This document shows, one piece after another, positions 11,243 to 22,292 of a stretch of 64,000 nt of DNA. Location: contig NW_024064458.1 in the NCBI RefSeq assembly GCF_009727055.1, forward strand, positions 672,283 through 736,282, given 5' to 3'. The DNA is from Benincasa hispida (Eukaryota; Streptophyta; Magnoliopsida; Cucurbitales; Cucurbitaceae). Below the pieces are notes generated by a model. The model searched no databases. It worked only from the letters and a program-made list of their open reading frames with translations, and was not told the DNA's origin. How positions within the stretch are numbered: the stretch's first letter is position 1; the number at the start of each line of letters is the position of its first letter. Made by a program: the position numbers and the translations under genes.

Positions 11243-11250
11243 TATTTATA
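11243..11250 (-). promoter_or_regulatory. TATA box of solo LTR A1
   Basis: TATAAATA on the minus strand in the context GGACGCCTATAAATAGG. The same context occurs in sister copies at 16462, 61588 and (minus) 44562, so this is the likely core promoter of the family. Confidence 0.65.
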
Positions 11251-14200
11251 GGCGTCCAATATTTCTCTAAGGCCGACACCTCCTACTTGGCCGCATGTCC
11301 AAGTATCTCTTCCTTACACTATTACCGCAATCTTGCATCAGCACAACCCAAGGTGTCTTGCTCCCCTTTTACTAACGCATAGCCCTCAACTTTGCATGTC
11401 TTCTTATGCACCCACCTCATTTGCTTAAGGCTTAAGATTTCTTTCCAACAAGCCACATGTCCGGATGACGTCCCTGAATATGACCATCCTTTATATGCGT
11501 TCATCCTTCATATGCGTTTATCCAACCACAAATGTGCTCACATGCCCTTGGATGTCCAACGCATGGTTCTCAACTCAACACCTCAAGGCATGGCTCACCA
11601 TCACTTGGGTTCTTGCTAATGCATCCCTTATGACCAATGCAACAAACCTCATGAACCTTGTTACCACAAGCCTTAGCAATGCAAGGACAAATCACCATGC
11701 GTCCACCTTAGCTCGTTCCATCACCTAGCTCATACCTTAGCAAGGCCACCGCATCCATCACCACATGCTATCGCATCCATCATGCAGCATCACCGCATGC
11801 CATCGCGTAGCACTGCCGCATCCATCGTATGCATCGCATCCATTGCTGCATGCCATCGCATACTACCAATGCATTCCTTCAGCTGCATACGCGCATACCA
11901 TTGGCCGTATACCATAGGCCGCATCACCGCATGCCCTCGGCCACACACTCTCGCGTAGCAAGGCTGCCGTATGCCCCTAACGCATAGCACTGCCCCAATG
12001 AGCCAACACATAGTATCACATCATGGTACCAACGCATAACGTTGCCGCATAGCATCGACGCATAACATCACCGTGTGACACCAACGCATAAGGCTGCCAT
12101 ATACCATCCATGTATACCTTCGGCCGCACAACGCATAGCACCGTTGCATGATGCCAACGCATAGTGCTGCCGTATACCATCGACGCATACCTCCATCGCT
12201 GCATGCTACCAATGCATTCCTTCAGCCACAACCCATCGGTCGCATTGTAGTACCACCGCAACCATCGCATCCATCGCATCCATCACGCCGTATACACGCA
12301 TAGCATCGTGCCCAATGTCCAGCGCCTTTGGATGCGCAACTTGAGGCTACCGCATACCCGATCAATGCGTGCGCGTGCCTCCAGTGCCTTGTGCCCATGT
12401 CCGCATAACCTAAGGCTGCCACATGCATTTTCTAACCTCTTCAAGACCTTGGCTGCTGCATGCACTACTAACCTCCCAAATAACCTCTCAAAGTCTAATG
12501 GCCAACGCATGGCACACACTAACATATTGTCAAATACTTAGTCATTTTTCTCCTTGGCTTCCGATGCATGGTTACTCTTGGCAATGCCTCTTGCCAATAC
12601 TTCAGCCAATCATGCATCTAACCTTACAAACGAATGGTTGCCTTTTCAACTTATGTGTTAATGTCTCCTAAATCTTAACGCATGGGTCCTTTTGACCTTA
12701 CACTTAGCCAAATTTCATCAATAAAAGCTTAACTCAAAACTACTCAAGGAAAATCTATTCAACACTTAGAAATTTCCTTCACTTCAACATAGGATTTAAC
12801 TTTCACTTAGTTAATTTCCTTAACCACCTGCTTAAGTAGGGAAAATGGAAATTCGAGTATCACGTAAATAATGAGTTTGTACATAACATTCACAAACTAT
12901 AGAACCCTACAAGATTTAGGGCATCAAACCCAACAGTAGTGACGACTGGTTCGAAGGCTAACCAGTAGAGTGTTGGGATGGTAGCAGCATGTAGTGGAAG
13001 TGATGAGGATCGATAAGCACTCTAATTGATTAATTTTGGCAGAAATAAAGACATACTCAAACAAAATTTAATGGGTTTCAAGACATACCTTTGAAGAACC
13101 GTTGAAATCTTGTTTCCCAGCTGCTAAATCCTTCAAATCTTCAGGCAGACCACAACAATTCTCTTGGTGCTCTAGATTGAGTTGGGGGACTCAAAATAAG
13201 TTGAGATCAAAGAGAACTTAGAGAATGCTCACTGCAACAACCCAATGAAGAACGCTTTCTTCTCATGAATTTTCAGCTAAAATTCTTTCAGTTGCCTTGC
13301 TCCAAAATCACTCAAATCTCTTCAATATATTGCAGACTATCATACAAAGAGATTTGCTACATAGGATGCAGCTCATGCTTGGAGTTATTCAAGCTTGAAG
13401 ATAATAGGTTGTTTGTGAGCTACTTTGAAGATGAAGTTGAAAAATCACATTTTTCTTTATGTGTAATTTCTATTTCCAAAATCCAATTTTGATTTTAAAA
13501 TCATATTTGATATCTAAAATCAAAATTTATGAATTTTACAAATTAATTTCATAAATTAATTTTCTAATAAAATTAATAAATAATTGTTTAATTTTTTTTT
13601 TAAATAATTCTAATTAATTTAAAATCCAATATTAAATTAATTTTACACAAATCCATCTTCATATATTTAAATCATATTTAAATATATATTCTCCAATTTC
13701 GTTTGATCCTAATTTGAATGTTTCAAATTAACTTATCATGCTACTCTAGAGCTAATCCATTTCAGAGCTAGTAGAGGGACCTCGTGGACCTACAGATCAT
13801 GGGCTACAACGATCCGAGATTAATCGGCTAAACTTATTAGACCGATCTAACCCCATTCATTAACTAATGATTCACTCCACTAAAGTTCATAATTGAACTC
13901 CCCTCACTGTAGATATATTATGCCCACTAGATATAATTATGATTAGTAAGTCAACCCTTAACAAGTTTTTCGTAATAACGGCAGGGTCAAATCTCTGTTT
14001 TACCCTCGAAATTACCTCTTGTTCCTTAAGTCCCCATAGATCCCCTAATGAACAATTATTTTATGATCCAATCAACAACACCGAGTCCTTCTCGGGCCAA
14101 TGAGAGGGTGGGGCCCCAAGTTCAAGACCCAGAATTAGCACTTAAACGAAAAACCTCTCTACTATCCCTAAAAACGGGTAGGAGTGAATTCCATCTTACA

Positions 14201-15319
14201 CCCTATGTCCCCAGCTGTCTATCCAGTCTTACCCTTGAAATGGAAGGTTTATTGAGCTGGCACTGTTGAGCCAACCCTCACCTATGCAAATCTAAGGATA
14301 ATTTCATATAACTAGGAGTTCATGGTTAGCTCAGGATCAAGGTCAAGTTACCTACGTCATCGCTTTAAAATAGTCAGTCTTAAACAGTAAACAACATTAT
14401 AAAGTAAGAGTGACTAATTTTGTGGTTCAATCTTGTACAAACAGTTTTGCACAAGGACATTGTGAAACTCGGATTTCCATTTTTCCTACTTAAGCAGGTG
14501 ATTAAGGGAATTAACTAAGTGAAAGTTAAATCCTATGTTGAAGAGAAGGAATTTCTAAGTGTTGAATAGAATTTCCTTAAGTAGTTTTGAGTTAAGCATT
14601 AATTGGTGAAATTTGACTAAGTATTTGACAAAGCATTAGTATGTCCCATGCGTTGGCCATTAGACTTTGAGAGGTTATTTGGGAGGTTAGTAGTGCATGC
14701 AGCAGCCAAGGTTTTGAAGAGGTTAGAACAACGCATGCGACAACTTCAAGTTGTGCATCCAAGGACGTTGGACGTTGGATGCGTTGGATACAATGGATGC
14801 GATGGATAGAGGCGTGCGGCGATAGAGGCTGGCGCGATTGATGTGTTGGACGCGAGAGTATGCGGCAATGGTTTACGGCCAAAGGGATGCACTGGCGATG
14901 GATGGAATGCAGTAATGAAGGATGCGGCGATGGATGGCATGCGGTGATGGGGGTATGCGTCGATGGTATGTGGTAACAACTATGTGTTGGCATCATGCGA
15001 CAGTGCTATGCTTTGTGCTGTCGAAGTTATGCGTTGACGGTATACGGCAAGCACTATGCGTTGGTGTCAAACGGTGATGCGATGCATCAATGCTATGTGG
15101 TCAAAGGAATGTGTTGGTAGATTGTGGTGATGCGAGGGCATGCGGTGCAAGGGCATGCAGTGATGTGATGTTATGCCATGATGGATGCAATGGACGCGAT
15201 GGACGCGGCAGTGCTATGCAATGGTAAGGAACGATGGAAGCGATGGACGCGATGGACGCGACAGTGCTATGCGATGGTAAGCAGCGATGGATGCGATGGA
15301 TGCGATTGATGCGAAAATG

Positions 15320-15536
15320 CAATACTATGCGTTGGTGATGTGCTATGTGTTGGTGATGTGCTGTGCATTGGTGATGTGCTATGCGTTGGTGATGTGCTAT
15401 GCGTTGGTGATATGCTATGCATTGGTGATGCACTACGCGTTGGTGATGTACTATGCGTTTGTGATGTACTATGCGTTGGTGATGCACTATGCGTTGGTGA
15501 TGTGCTATACGTTTGTGATGTGTTATGCGTTGGACA
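15320..15536 (+). repeat. 18-bp tandem repeat array 1 (TATGCGTTGGTGATGTGC)
   Basis: About twelve head-to-tail copies of an 18-bp unit with consensus TATGCGTTGGTGATGTGC, with scattered transitions. Because 18 is a multiple of three, all frames stay open and give artificial peptides such as repeats of ALVMCY on the plus strand and HHQRIA on the minus strand. There are no spacers, so it is not a CRISPR array. Confidence 0.93.
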
Positions 15537-15897
15537 TCCAAGTGCATGTGGGCACATAGGACAAACTAGTAGTATGTGTTGAAGGAGTGTTGGTCATTAT
15601 CCTAGATTAATGCATATGAAGTTGGATGAACGCATATGAAGAATGAACGCATATGAAGGATGGATGCATTCAAGGACGTCATCCGAACATGTGGATTGTT
15701 GGGAAGGAAATCTTAAGCCTTAAGCAAATGAACTGGATGCATAAGAAGTCATGCAAAGTTGAGGGCTATGCGTTGGTAAAAGGGGGGCAAGACACCTTGG
15801 GTTGCGCTGATGCAAGATTGCGTTGATAGTGTGGGGAAGAGACACTTGGACATGGGGCCAAGTAGAAGGTGTCGATCTTGGAGAATTTTTTTATGCC

Positions 15898-15905
15898 TAT
15901 AAATA
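15898..15905 (+). promoter_or_regulatory. TATA box, first copy, solo LTR A2
   Basis: TATAAATA in the context ATGCCTATAAATAAGG, 564 bp upstream of the second copy. Downstream sequence is the repeat array, not the usual post-TATA sequence. Confidence 0.6.
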
Positions 15906-15919
15906 AGGCCAAGACAGTG

Positions 15920-16096
15920 CAATACTATGCGTTGGTGATGTGCTATGCGTTGGTGATATGCTATGCGTTGGTGATGCACTATGCATTGGTGATGCGCTAT
16001 GCGTTGGTGATGCACTATGCGTTGGTGATGTGCTATGCGTTGGTGATGTGCTATGCGTTGGTGATGGGCTATGCGTTGGTGATGTGCTATGCGTTG
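15920..16096 (+). repeat. 18-bp tandem repeat array 2
   Basis: About ten copies of the same TATGCGTTGGTGATGTGC unit as array 1, created by the larger duplication. It starts immediately after the first TATA region, so the first promoter fires into the repeats. Confidence 0.93.
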
Positions 16097-16461
16097 AACA
16101 TCCAAGGGCATGTGGGTGCATAGGACAAACTAGTAGTATGCGTTGAAGGAGTGTTGGTCATTATCCTAGATGAACGCATATGAAGTTGGATGAACGCATA
16201 TGAAGGATGAATGCATATGAAGGATGGACGCATTCAAGGACGTCATCCGGACATGTGGTTTGTTGGGAAGGAAATATTAAGCCTTAAGCAAATGAAATGG
16301 ATGCATAAGAAGATATGAAAAGTTGAGGGCTATGCATTGGTAAAAGGGGAGCAAGACACCTTGGGTTGCGCTGATGCAAGATTGTTTTGATAATGTAGGG
16401 AAGAGACACTTGGACATGCGGCCAAGTAGGAGGTGTCGACCTTGGAGAATTTTTGGACGCC

Positions 16462-16469
16462 TATAAATA
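16462..16469 (+). promoter_or_regulatory. TATA box, second copy, solo LTR A2
   Basis: TATAAATA in the family context GGACGCCTATAAATAGG, followed by the same downstream sequence as in A1 (inverted). This is the ancestral promoter position. Confidence 0.68.
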
Positions 16470-18198
16470 GGGCCAAGGACTTCAGATGAGAACTCAAATT
16501 CTCTTCAAAGGACATAAAGAAGAGTGTATAGGGAGGAGACTATGCGTTGATAGTAAGACTATGCATTGGTCAAGAGTTTCTAAGAGGGGAGATGCTATTG
16601 GATAGAAAGGACAGAAGATGGCATCAACTTGAGACGAGGAGTTCTCCCAGAATACTCGTGCGTTTGGAGTTATTTCAAAGCCACTTGAAAGCTAGAAGAG
16701 TCTAGTTTTCAGGGTAGTGCTGTTGGAGAAGAAGGTCCAAGGAATCGGGCTGGAAAGTGAGAACAAGACAGAGGGGTCGAGCTATCGGGTAAGCTGGGCC
16801 AGTCTTGATCTTTTGAGTTTCCGGCCAAACCACGAGAAGTTATGAGCTAATATTTTGAGACATTTTAGAGCATGTTTGTAGAAGGAAGTAACTCGAGATA
16901 AAGCCTAGAACTATGAGTAGTCTAAGCTTTGAGTTGAATCTGGAATTTAGGGTTGAAAAAAGGAGCCCGGGAAGATCAAGGAACTTCTAGAGAGGAAGGT
17001 TCCTAAACGACCAAGGTGAATGGTACTTTCCTTTAACTATTAAAGCATATATTTTAGAATAAATTGTATATGCTTATGTCATGAATTAGTAAATAGCATG
17101 AGAATGAGAATACGCGAATAGGATGTCCAGGGAGTCAATAGACCTAGTTCCTGAGCCCGAGAGTAGAACCTCACAGGATGGTCAGGGGAAAGAGAGGTCT
17201 AGTTCCTGAGCCTGTGGGAGGATCCTCGTATGGGATGGTCAGAGGGCTGAGGGGCCTAGCTGCTAAGCCCATGAGCGGGGAGCTATGTGAACATAGGAGA
17301 CAAAGGAAACGTAAAGAGTAAACGTTGTATTTAGTAACAGTTATCTATCTACCGTGTGTGTAGGTAGACAACATACTCATTCTAAGTAGTTATCAGTTTA
17401 GCTATCTACCATGCGCGAAGATAGAGATGAGACTAGACTCACTCAAGGCAGAGGTTTGAATGTAACCTCGTATTTGTGATATGCTTGTTATTTATGAGTT
17501 GAAATAGACTCTAGAAGTTGCTTACCACCCACTGAGTTTTGTGAAGCTCATTCTGTTATTTCATGTTTTTCTTCCCAGGTAGCAAAAGGTGAGGAGTTCC
17601 AAGGTGTTGCTAAGGTCAAGGTTTGCCACAAGCCATAGTTACACTTCCGGGGTTTTACAGTTATTGTTGTAAACTTTGTTGTTAAGTCTTGGAGTTGTAT
17701 AAACTTTACATTGTTGTAATAAAATGGGCGTACTTAATCAACTGTTGTCAATCTTCTTGACTTAAAGTTTATTGAGAGTAAAGAGGTTCAGTTGGGTAGT
17801 AGGTATCACAAAAGGGTGGTATCTCGGTCCCTCACCCCTCTCCTCGGGCTCAAGAGTGCGAGCTCGAGGTGGGGTGTGACAGACACCCCCACTCCACATG
17901 TCCCAACATGAACGAATTAGGATCACTTCGTCTATACCACTTTACAACTCTTTGTAACAACTATAGAGTAGGCCACATGGAACCTTATTCATATACTATA
18001 GATCATTTTGACTATTTATCGAACCTGATCCACCTTTATGTATTCACATAAAGTTCAAGTACTCATCCAATAGTTAAGGGACTTTCAGGTTTATTGGATT
18101 TCTCATAAGCAATACATTTATTCAATAACACCTTATTATACTTTCAGAATAAGTTCCAATATTTACATACCACGAGTTTTAGGACATAAAACCCAACA

Positions 18199-18865
18199 AA
18201 CTCCTACTTGGACTAAAACTCCAGTGGTAACCTATATATCTAAGACTGAGCTTTTGAGTTTTATAGAGAAATACAATAAACTAGGGCATCCCATACCCAT
18301 GGTTTACCATTTGGTATCACTATACCTGATATTTCTCCCACTTGCCCTAGATTATTAATCCGGTATTCCTAGTCGTACTAGATGATTCTCAAACATTGTA
18401 GTCAAAAGAATCATTGTAAAATGTTAGTATACAATAGGCTTTTGAATAAACTATATAGGATTGCATCTCAATGTTAGCCAGGAAGCACACTTTCCTCCCA
18501 CTACATTAAGGTACTCTCAACTCTTTGAGTAAGATGCATCTTACCTACCTTAACAACTCTTTGTTAATAGCTAGATCTAGAAATCTTTAAACTTTCTATA
18601 CATTGATCTAGTCGTTTTTAAATATCTAAATATTTGCAAATGGCTTTAAACAATTTGATTTTTAATGGAAATTGCTATAACAAACATAATTTTTTAAAAT
18701 GAATATTTCATTTATCACAAAAATATATATAATTTTTCTTTTTTAAACAAGATTTACAAAAGCAATGAAAACAAGTAGCAACTTCTCCCACTGAATAAGC
18801 TGAGCAAGCGGTCCAAGGGACTAGTTAGTCTGTTTACCTTTCTCTGCTTTTTTCTTGACAAGATA
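18199..18865 (-). other. Noncoding post-gag tail, gag-only Copia element 3
   Basis: On the minus strand this follows gag directly. It begins after AAAGCAGAGAAAGG, has the CAGTGGGAGAAG polypurine-like box and 'TTTGCAAATATTTAGATATT' (about 18622-18641), then the RNase H remnant (TMILLTTMFENHLVRLGIPD, 18355-18417). A polypurine tract follows inside an inverted repeat (CTAGGGCA 18281-18288, TGCCCTAG 18343-18350). The final polypurine tract adjoins the LTR at 18198. The order is the same as in the plus copy at 6422-7634, though about half the length. Confidence 0.78.
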
Positions 18866-19681
18866 CTAGGGACAGTTTCTCGTCCAGTGCCCTTCTTCAT
18901 TGCAGTGGAAATATTTTCCTTTATCTGCAGCGTTATCCTTGCCTTTCTTTCTAGCAGGTTTCTTCTTCCCTTTCCCTTTGCCCTTCTTCATAGGAATACT
19001 CTTATTCTTTGAAGAGGAGCCAACATTAGGATTGGAGGACGTTCCTCTCTTTTCGATAGTAGTAACATTTAATTTTGACTCCAGACCCTTTGTTCTCAAC
19101 ATTTTCTGGTAAGGTTGTAGCTCATTTAGTAGAGTAGTTAAGCTGTAATCAATTTTATTCATCAATGCATTCGTACAGAATTGCAAAAAACTCCTCGGAA
19201 GAGATTCGAGAATAAAACCAACTTGACTTCTCTCGTCCACGACAACACCGTTTACTTCTTCCACATTAAAGTGGACCATCATGTCCATGACATGTTCACA
19301 AACATTGGTCCCCTCTTTCATGTGACTATTGTAAATGTACTTAATGGCATCATGCCTCATGGTGAAGGACAATCCAAACATCCCTCGTAGAGATTCCATA
19401 ATCTATTTGGCAGTATTCATATCCTCATGTTTCTTTGCCAACACATCAGATAAGTTGGCAAGGATATAAGCACGGGCTTTATCATTAGCCCTGACCCATC
19501 CGTCATATGTATCCCAAATAGTTTGGGTTGTATTAGAGTTAGGAATGGGAGGACAATCCTCCGTTAAGACAAACCGCAAATCGTCTATCACAAGTATCGT
19601 GTTCAAATTTGATTTCCAAGTCATGTAGTTATCCCCGATGATTTTATCCGATGCCAACAATTGTATTATTGTACTTGTCAT
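18866..19681 (-). pseudogene. Copia gag, gag-only element 3 (best preserved)
   Basis: The start is ATG at 19681 (MTSTIIQLLASDK), matching the plus copy. The gag is complete in one frame except for one internal TAG at 19403-19405, replacing the Gln before 'IMESLRGMFG', and a stop after the knuckle (NCP then TAG). Conserved blocks are 'LSDVLAKKHEDM', 'MMVHFNVEEVNG', 'SQVGFILESLPRSF' and a Lys-rich linker. The knuckle has Tyr for the first Cys (YFHCNEEGHWTRNC). A longer upstream ATG exists at 19732 but lies outside the family's conserved start. It is much less decayed than pol genes nearby. Confidence 0.9.
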
Positions 19682-22292
19682 TCTAAAATTATAAACAAAT
19701 TCTAAAAGTGAATTGCTTTTAAATCCATTCAAATTTTAGCAATTCCAATAATGTACCCAAGATTATTATTTTGCAATGATACTACATCAAGACATTCTTG
19801 ACTAAATACTATCTCCAGAATAACTCACATTCCGATAGTCACTTAGGTACCGCTTTTGGTCATAAATTATTAACACTTAGTAATTCTGTAAGTGTAGACT
19901 CGCCATTTTTAGATCTTACAAAACGGTATGAGTATGCCTCTGAAATAGAAGACAATACCCAAGATAGAATTATAAGACCCTATTCATTTTACTAAAGCCT
20001 AGGTTATTCCGAATCCTATGGGGATAGCCATCATTAAACAACTAGTAAAGGGTAGCTTAAAGCTAACCAACAGGCGTAACATAGGAATCTCACGGTTCAG
20101 ACTAATGGAGAAAACCATAGGATATGTTGACACATTTCCTTCACCCATTTACTATGAATTACTTCCTCCGTTTACCTTGGTATTGACGAATACATCCGCT
20201 TTCTGTATGGAGGTCACTCCCAGGGTGACACAAAGCGTCATATGAATCTCATGGTGTAAACTATGTGGAAATGTGGCAGTTTAAATCGTAAACTTGATTT
20301 CTATTCGAACAACTTCCCCTTATTCACCAGAATCTAAATTTTAGCTAAAAAAATACTTTCTGTATGGAGGTCACTCCTAGGGTGACACGAAGTACCGCTT
20401 AAATCCAGACTGTGAACTCTTAGAGATGTGGGAGCTAAGAATAACGTATCGAATATGTTATTAATCTCGCACTGAAGTTTTCTAATAACTCTATCATATA
20501 AAAGTTGTTGACTACCACTGAAGTGTTCTAATTTTTGGGTAAATTTATACTTAGGCTCTTTTACGGCTAATAAAAACAACCCTAAGTCTATGTTATCCAA
20601 ATATAACACTTACAAATGGACTTGAACCTATGATGTCTAGGTGATAAACCCTTTTTATTACCTCACATCGCTCACGAATTCTCATAAAACCAGTTACCAA
20701 CACTCAATAATTTGGCCATAATCAAACGGTAGGAGGTGTTCCGTAGACCGTCAACTTAAATACCCCCAGTCTTCGACAGGATTATATACCGTTTGAGTTT
20801 GTAACTCTAGTTTTACAAGTTTCACGACCTATTTTAACTATTAAAATAAGTGGTTCACCTACGTGAGCATGCAACTGTTCTATGTTATGGATTTTAAATG
20901 TCTATCTCAATTTTGTAACACAAATAAAAAATTAGACATGATAAACATCCACAACATACATAAAGGCATTCAATATCCAATATAACACCTATATTAAATA
21001 CAAGAAACCCTAACATGCATACTATATATTATAAAAAATTATAACATACTTTCAATGCATGTTGCATGCTTCCTACGATGGGATTTTAAATCTACATGGC
21101 ACATTATATGGACATACAAGATTTATTTAATTATAACATACATCCAATGCATAAATAATTAAACACAGACTAATATGGTTTTAATTTTGGAAAAAAAAAG
21201 CAAACAAAAGCCTAACCATTACAAAAACTGCATCAACACCGCTCGAACCAGACTCGAACAGTCTGAACTGAACCAGTAGAGTCTAGACCAAACTAGCCAA
21301 AAACCATTCGAGGCTGAACTGGAACGGACCTGAAGAAACCAGTCGAACCAACTACTCTACTCTCGCTCAAAATCTCGCTAAGGCTAATTGTTTAGCATCG
21401 ACGACCATCGTCATGCGTTTGCCTGATCGTTTACTATCTGCGTGATCATTTAGCAACTATCGCATAACTCTTGATCAAACTACATGATCATGTAGTGTCT
21501 GCATTCTATTGCATAGTGTCATTGTCTAGTGCCAAAGGACGCTACACGATCGCTTAGTGTCCAACACTATCGTGCAGCTCCACCATTTAGTGCCAGACAT
21601 TTCTACACATCGCTTAATGCCATTGTCTAGCACTGCGTCTTGATTGTTTACCGCGCGCACAAGGTAAGCGATCACTTAGTGCTATCGCATAGCCCTCGAT
21701 GCATCGCCCAGCTGTCGCACATAGGTAAACGATCACTTAATGCTATCACTTAGCAGTTCAACGCATCACTTAGCTACCACATAGAGGTAAACGATTGCTT
21801 AGCTCCCACCCGAAGCTACATGATTGTGTAGTGCCATCGTACAACAATACAACGCATCGCTTAGCCCTCCAAGGTACATGATCATCTAGCGCACAACACC
21901 TCAACGATCAACGCTCAAAGCTACACGATCATTTAGATTTTCTTAATATCGTCTAACATATTGAGCTAAATTATCGTTTAGCTATTGAAGCTCAACAACG
22001 ATATGAACAGAGGCTGAGCGTCTGGCATCTACAACTCAGCCTCTTAGCTTGTTTCAACGAATTACAGCTTAATTTCAACTCTAATGACTCCAAATAAATT
22101 ACAAACACTTGAAAAGACATATAAGTCATTAAGCAAGAGCCAATTACAAATTTAAACGAGAAATTAAAGAGAAAATAAAGGCCAAAACTCTGAAAACTAT
22201 ATCAGTACAGCAGTTTCATATTTCTCATATAAAACACCCACCAAACTAAAATTATACCGAATTGAATGCTTATATGATCCTCTGATACCAAT
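19682..22292 (-). other. Copia leader of element 3 with primer site
   Basis: This runs 2.6 kb between the 5' LTR (22293) and gag. The primer site TGGTATCAGAGG (minus, 22279-22290) lies two bases from the LTR and matches initiator tRNA-Met apart from its last base. About 21.4-22.0 kb is packed with intact and decayed TAAACGATCG/GATCGCTTAGTG motifs. Near 20.2 and 20.4 kb are two copies of 'TATGGAGGTCACTCC(C/T)AGGGTGACAC'-like sequence, the counterpart of the duplicated module in the plus leaders. No coding region is supported; the short frames there are incidental. Confidence 0.78.
22279..22290 (-). promoter_or_regulatory. Primer-binding site, initiator tRNA-Met type
   Basis: The minus strand reads TGGTATCAGAGG two bases after the LTR end. 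This is the standard plant Copia minus-strand priming site with a changed last base. Confidence 0.85.

Larger units (their letters stand above)
9744..12864 (-). mobile_element. Solo LTR A1, long TGTGAA...GTGTGACA family
   Basis: The plus-strand sequence starts TGTCACACC at 9744 and ends GAGTATCACG at 12864, where the sister copy ends TTTCACA. Flanks TAAGT (9739-9743) and TAAAT (12865-12869) form a 5-bp target duplication with one mismatch. The insertion lies inside a Copia LTR whose sequence resumes on the other side. A TATA box on the minus strand (11243-11250) sets the orientation. At 3121 bp there is no open reading frame of note; 11.7-12.5 kb is GCAT/CCATCGCATCC-rich degenerate repeat. 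A sequencing adapter sits at 10381-10418. The internal features fit a Ty3-type LTR, but the lineage is not proven. Confidence 0.8.
7950..12935 (-). mobile_element. Copia LTR, minus strand, split by solo LTR
   Basis: Read on the minus strand this LTR begins TGTTGGGTTTGATGCCC (start at 12935) and ends GGGTTCTTTCA at 7950, directly before its primer site. The ends are TG...CA. It is interrupted by the element at 9744-12864. Without the insert and one target duplication it is about 1860 bp, the same size class as the LTRs at 12971 and 22293. Bases 8400-8800 are very AT-rich, and 8850-9560 carry the conserved central block seen in all Copia LTRs here. No gene. Only the leader on one side is present, so it is a fragment. 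Confidence 0.82.
15320..16483 (+). repeat. ~564-bp tandem duplication spanning promoter of solo LTR A2
   Basis: Unit 1 (about 15320-15919) and unit 2 (about 15920-16483) are direct copies. Fixed landmarks are offset by exactly 564 bp: ACAAACTAGTAGTATG at 15561 and 16125, and TATAAATA at 15898 and 16462. Array 1 has two more 18-bp units than array 2, which explains the 600 versus 564 bp lengths. The two units are very similar, so the duplication is younger than the LTR itself. Confidence 0.88.
14461..17881 (+). mobile_element. Solo LTR A2, long TGTGAA...GTGTGACA family, with duplicated promoter
   Basis: It starts TGTGAAACTCGG at 14461 and ends GGGGTGTGACA at 17881. Flanks GACAT (14456-14460) and GACAC (17882-17886) are the 5-bp target duplication; the uninterrupted partner LTR confirms the insertion point. 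At 3421 bp it has no internal region, primer site plus second LTR, or coding domain, so it is a solo LTR. It carries two 18-bp repeat arrays and two copies of the TATA region because of an internal tandem duplication. Its last ~130 bp differ from A1, whose terminus is like subfamily B. Confidence 0.87.
12971..18198 (-). mobile_element. 3' LTR of minus gag-only Copia element 3, split by solo LTR
   Basis: Plus-strand ends are TGTTGGGATGG at 12971 and ACCCAACA at 18198. On the minus strand it starts TGTTGGGTTTTATGTCC right after a polypurine tract. It is interrupted by 14461-17881. Without the insert and one target duplication it is about 1802 bp, against 1825 bp for the partner LTR at 22293-24117, to which it is collinear throughout. 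Short plus-strand reading frames near 13.3 and 14.0 kb recur in the partner LTR (22.5-22.8 kb) but are interrupted and have no known domain. I do not call them genes. Confidence 0.87.

Noticed and set aside
12071..12970. Hairpin CTGGTT...AACCAG in the spacer at 12936-12970 as a terminator or attachment site
   Set aside because: Short and isolated, in a 35-bp gap between two LTRs. No functional context in a plant genome.
15320..16096. CRISPR-like array
   Set aside because: Head-to-tail 18-bp units with no unique spacers and no cas genes, in a plant retrotransposon.
15101..16123. Long reading frames rich in HHQRIA/THSTSP (minus) or ALVMCY/CVGDVL (plus), looking like repeat proteins
   Set aside because: They translate an 18-bp tandem repeat within LTR U3. 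All frames stay open because the period is a multiple of three. No start context, conserved domain or copy in the sister LTR supports coding.
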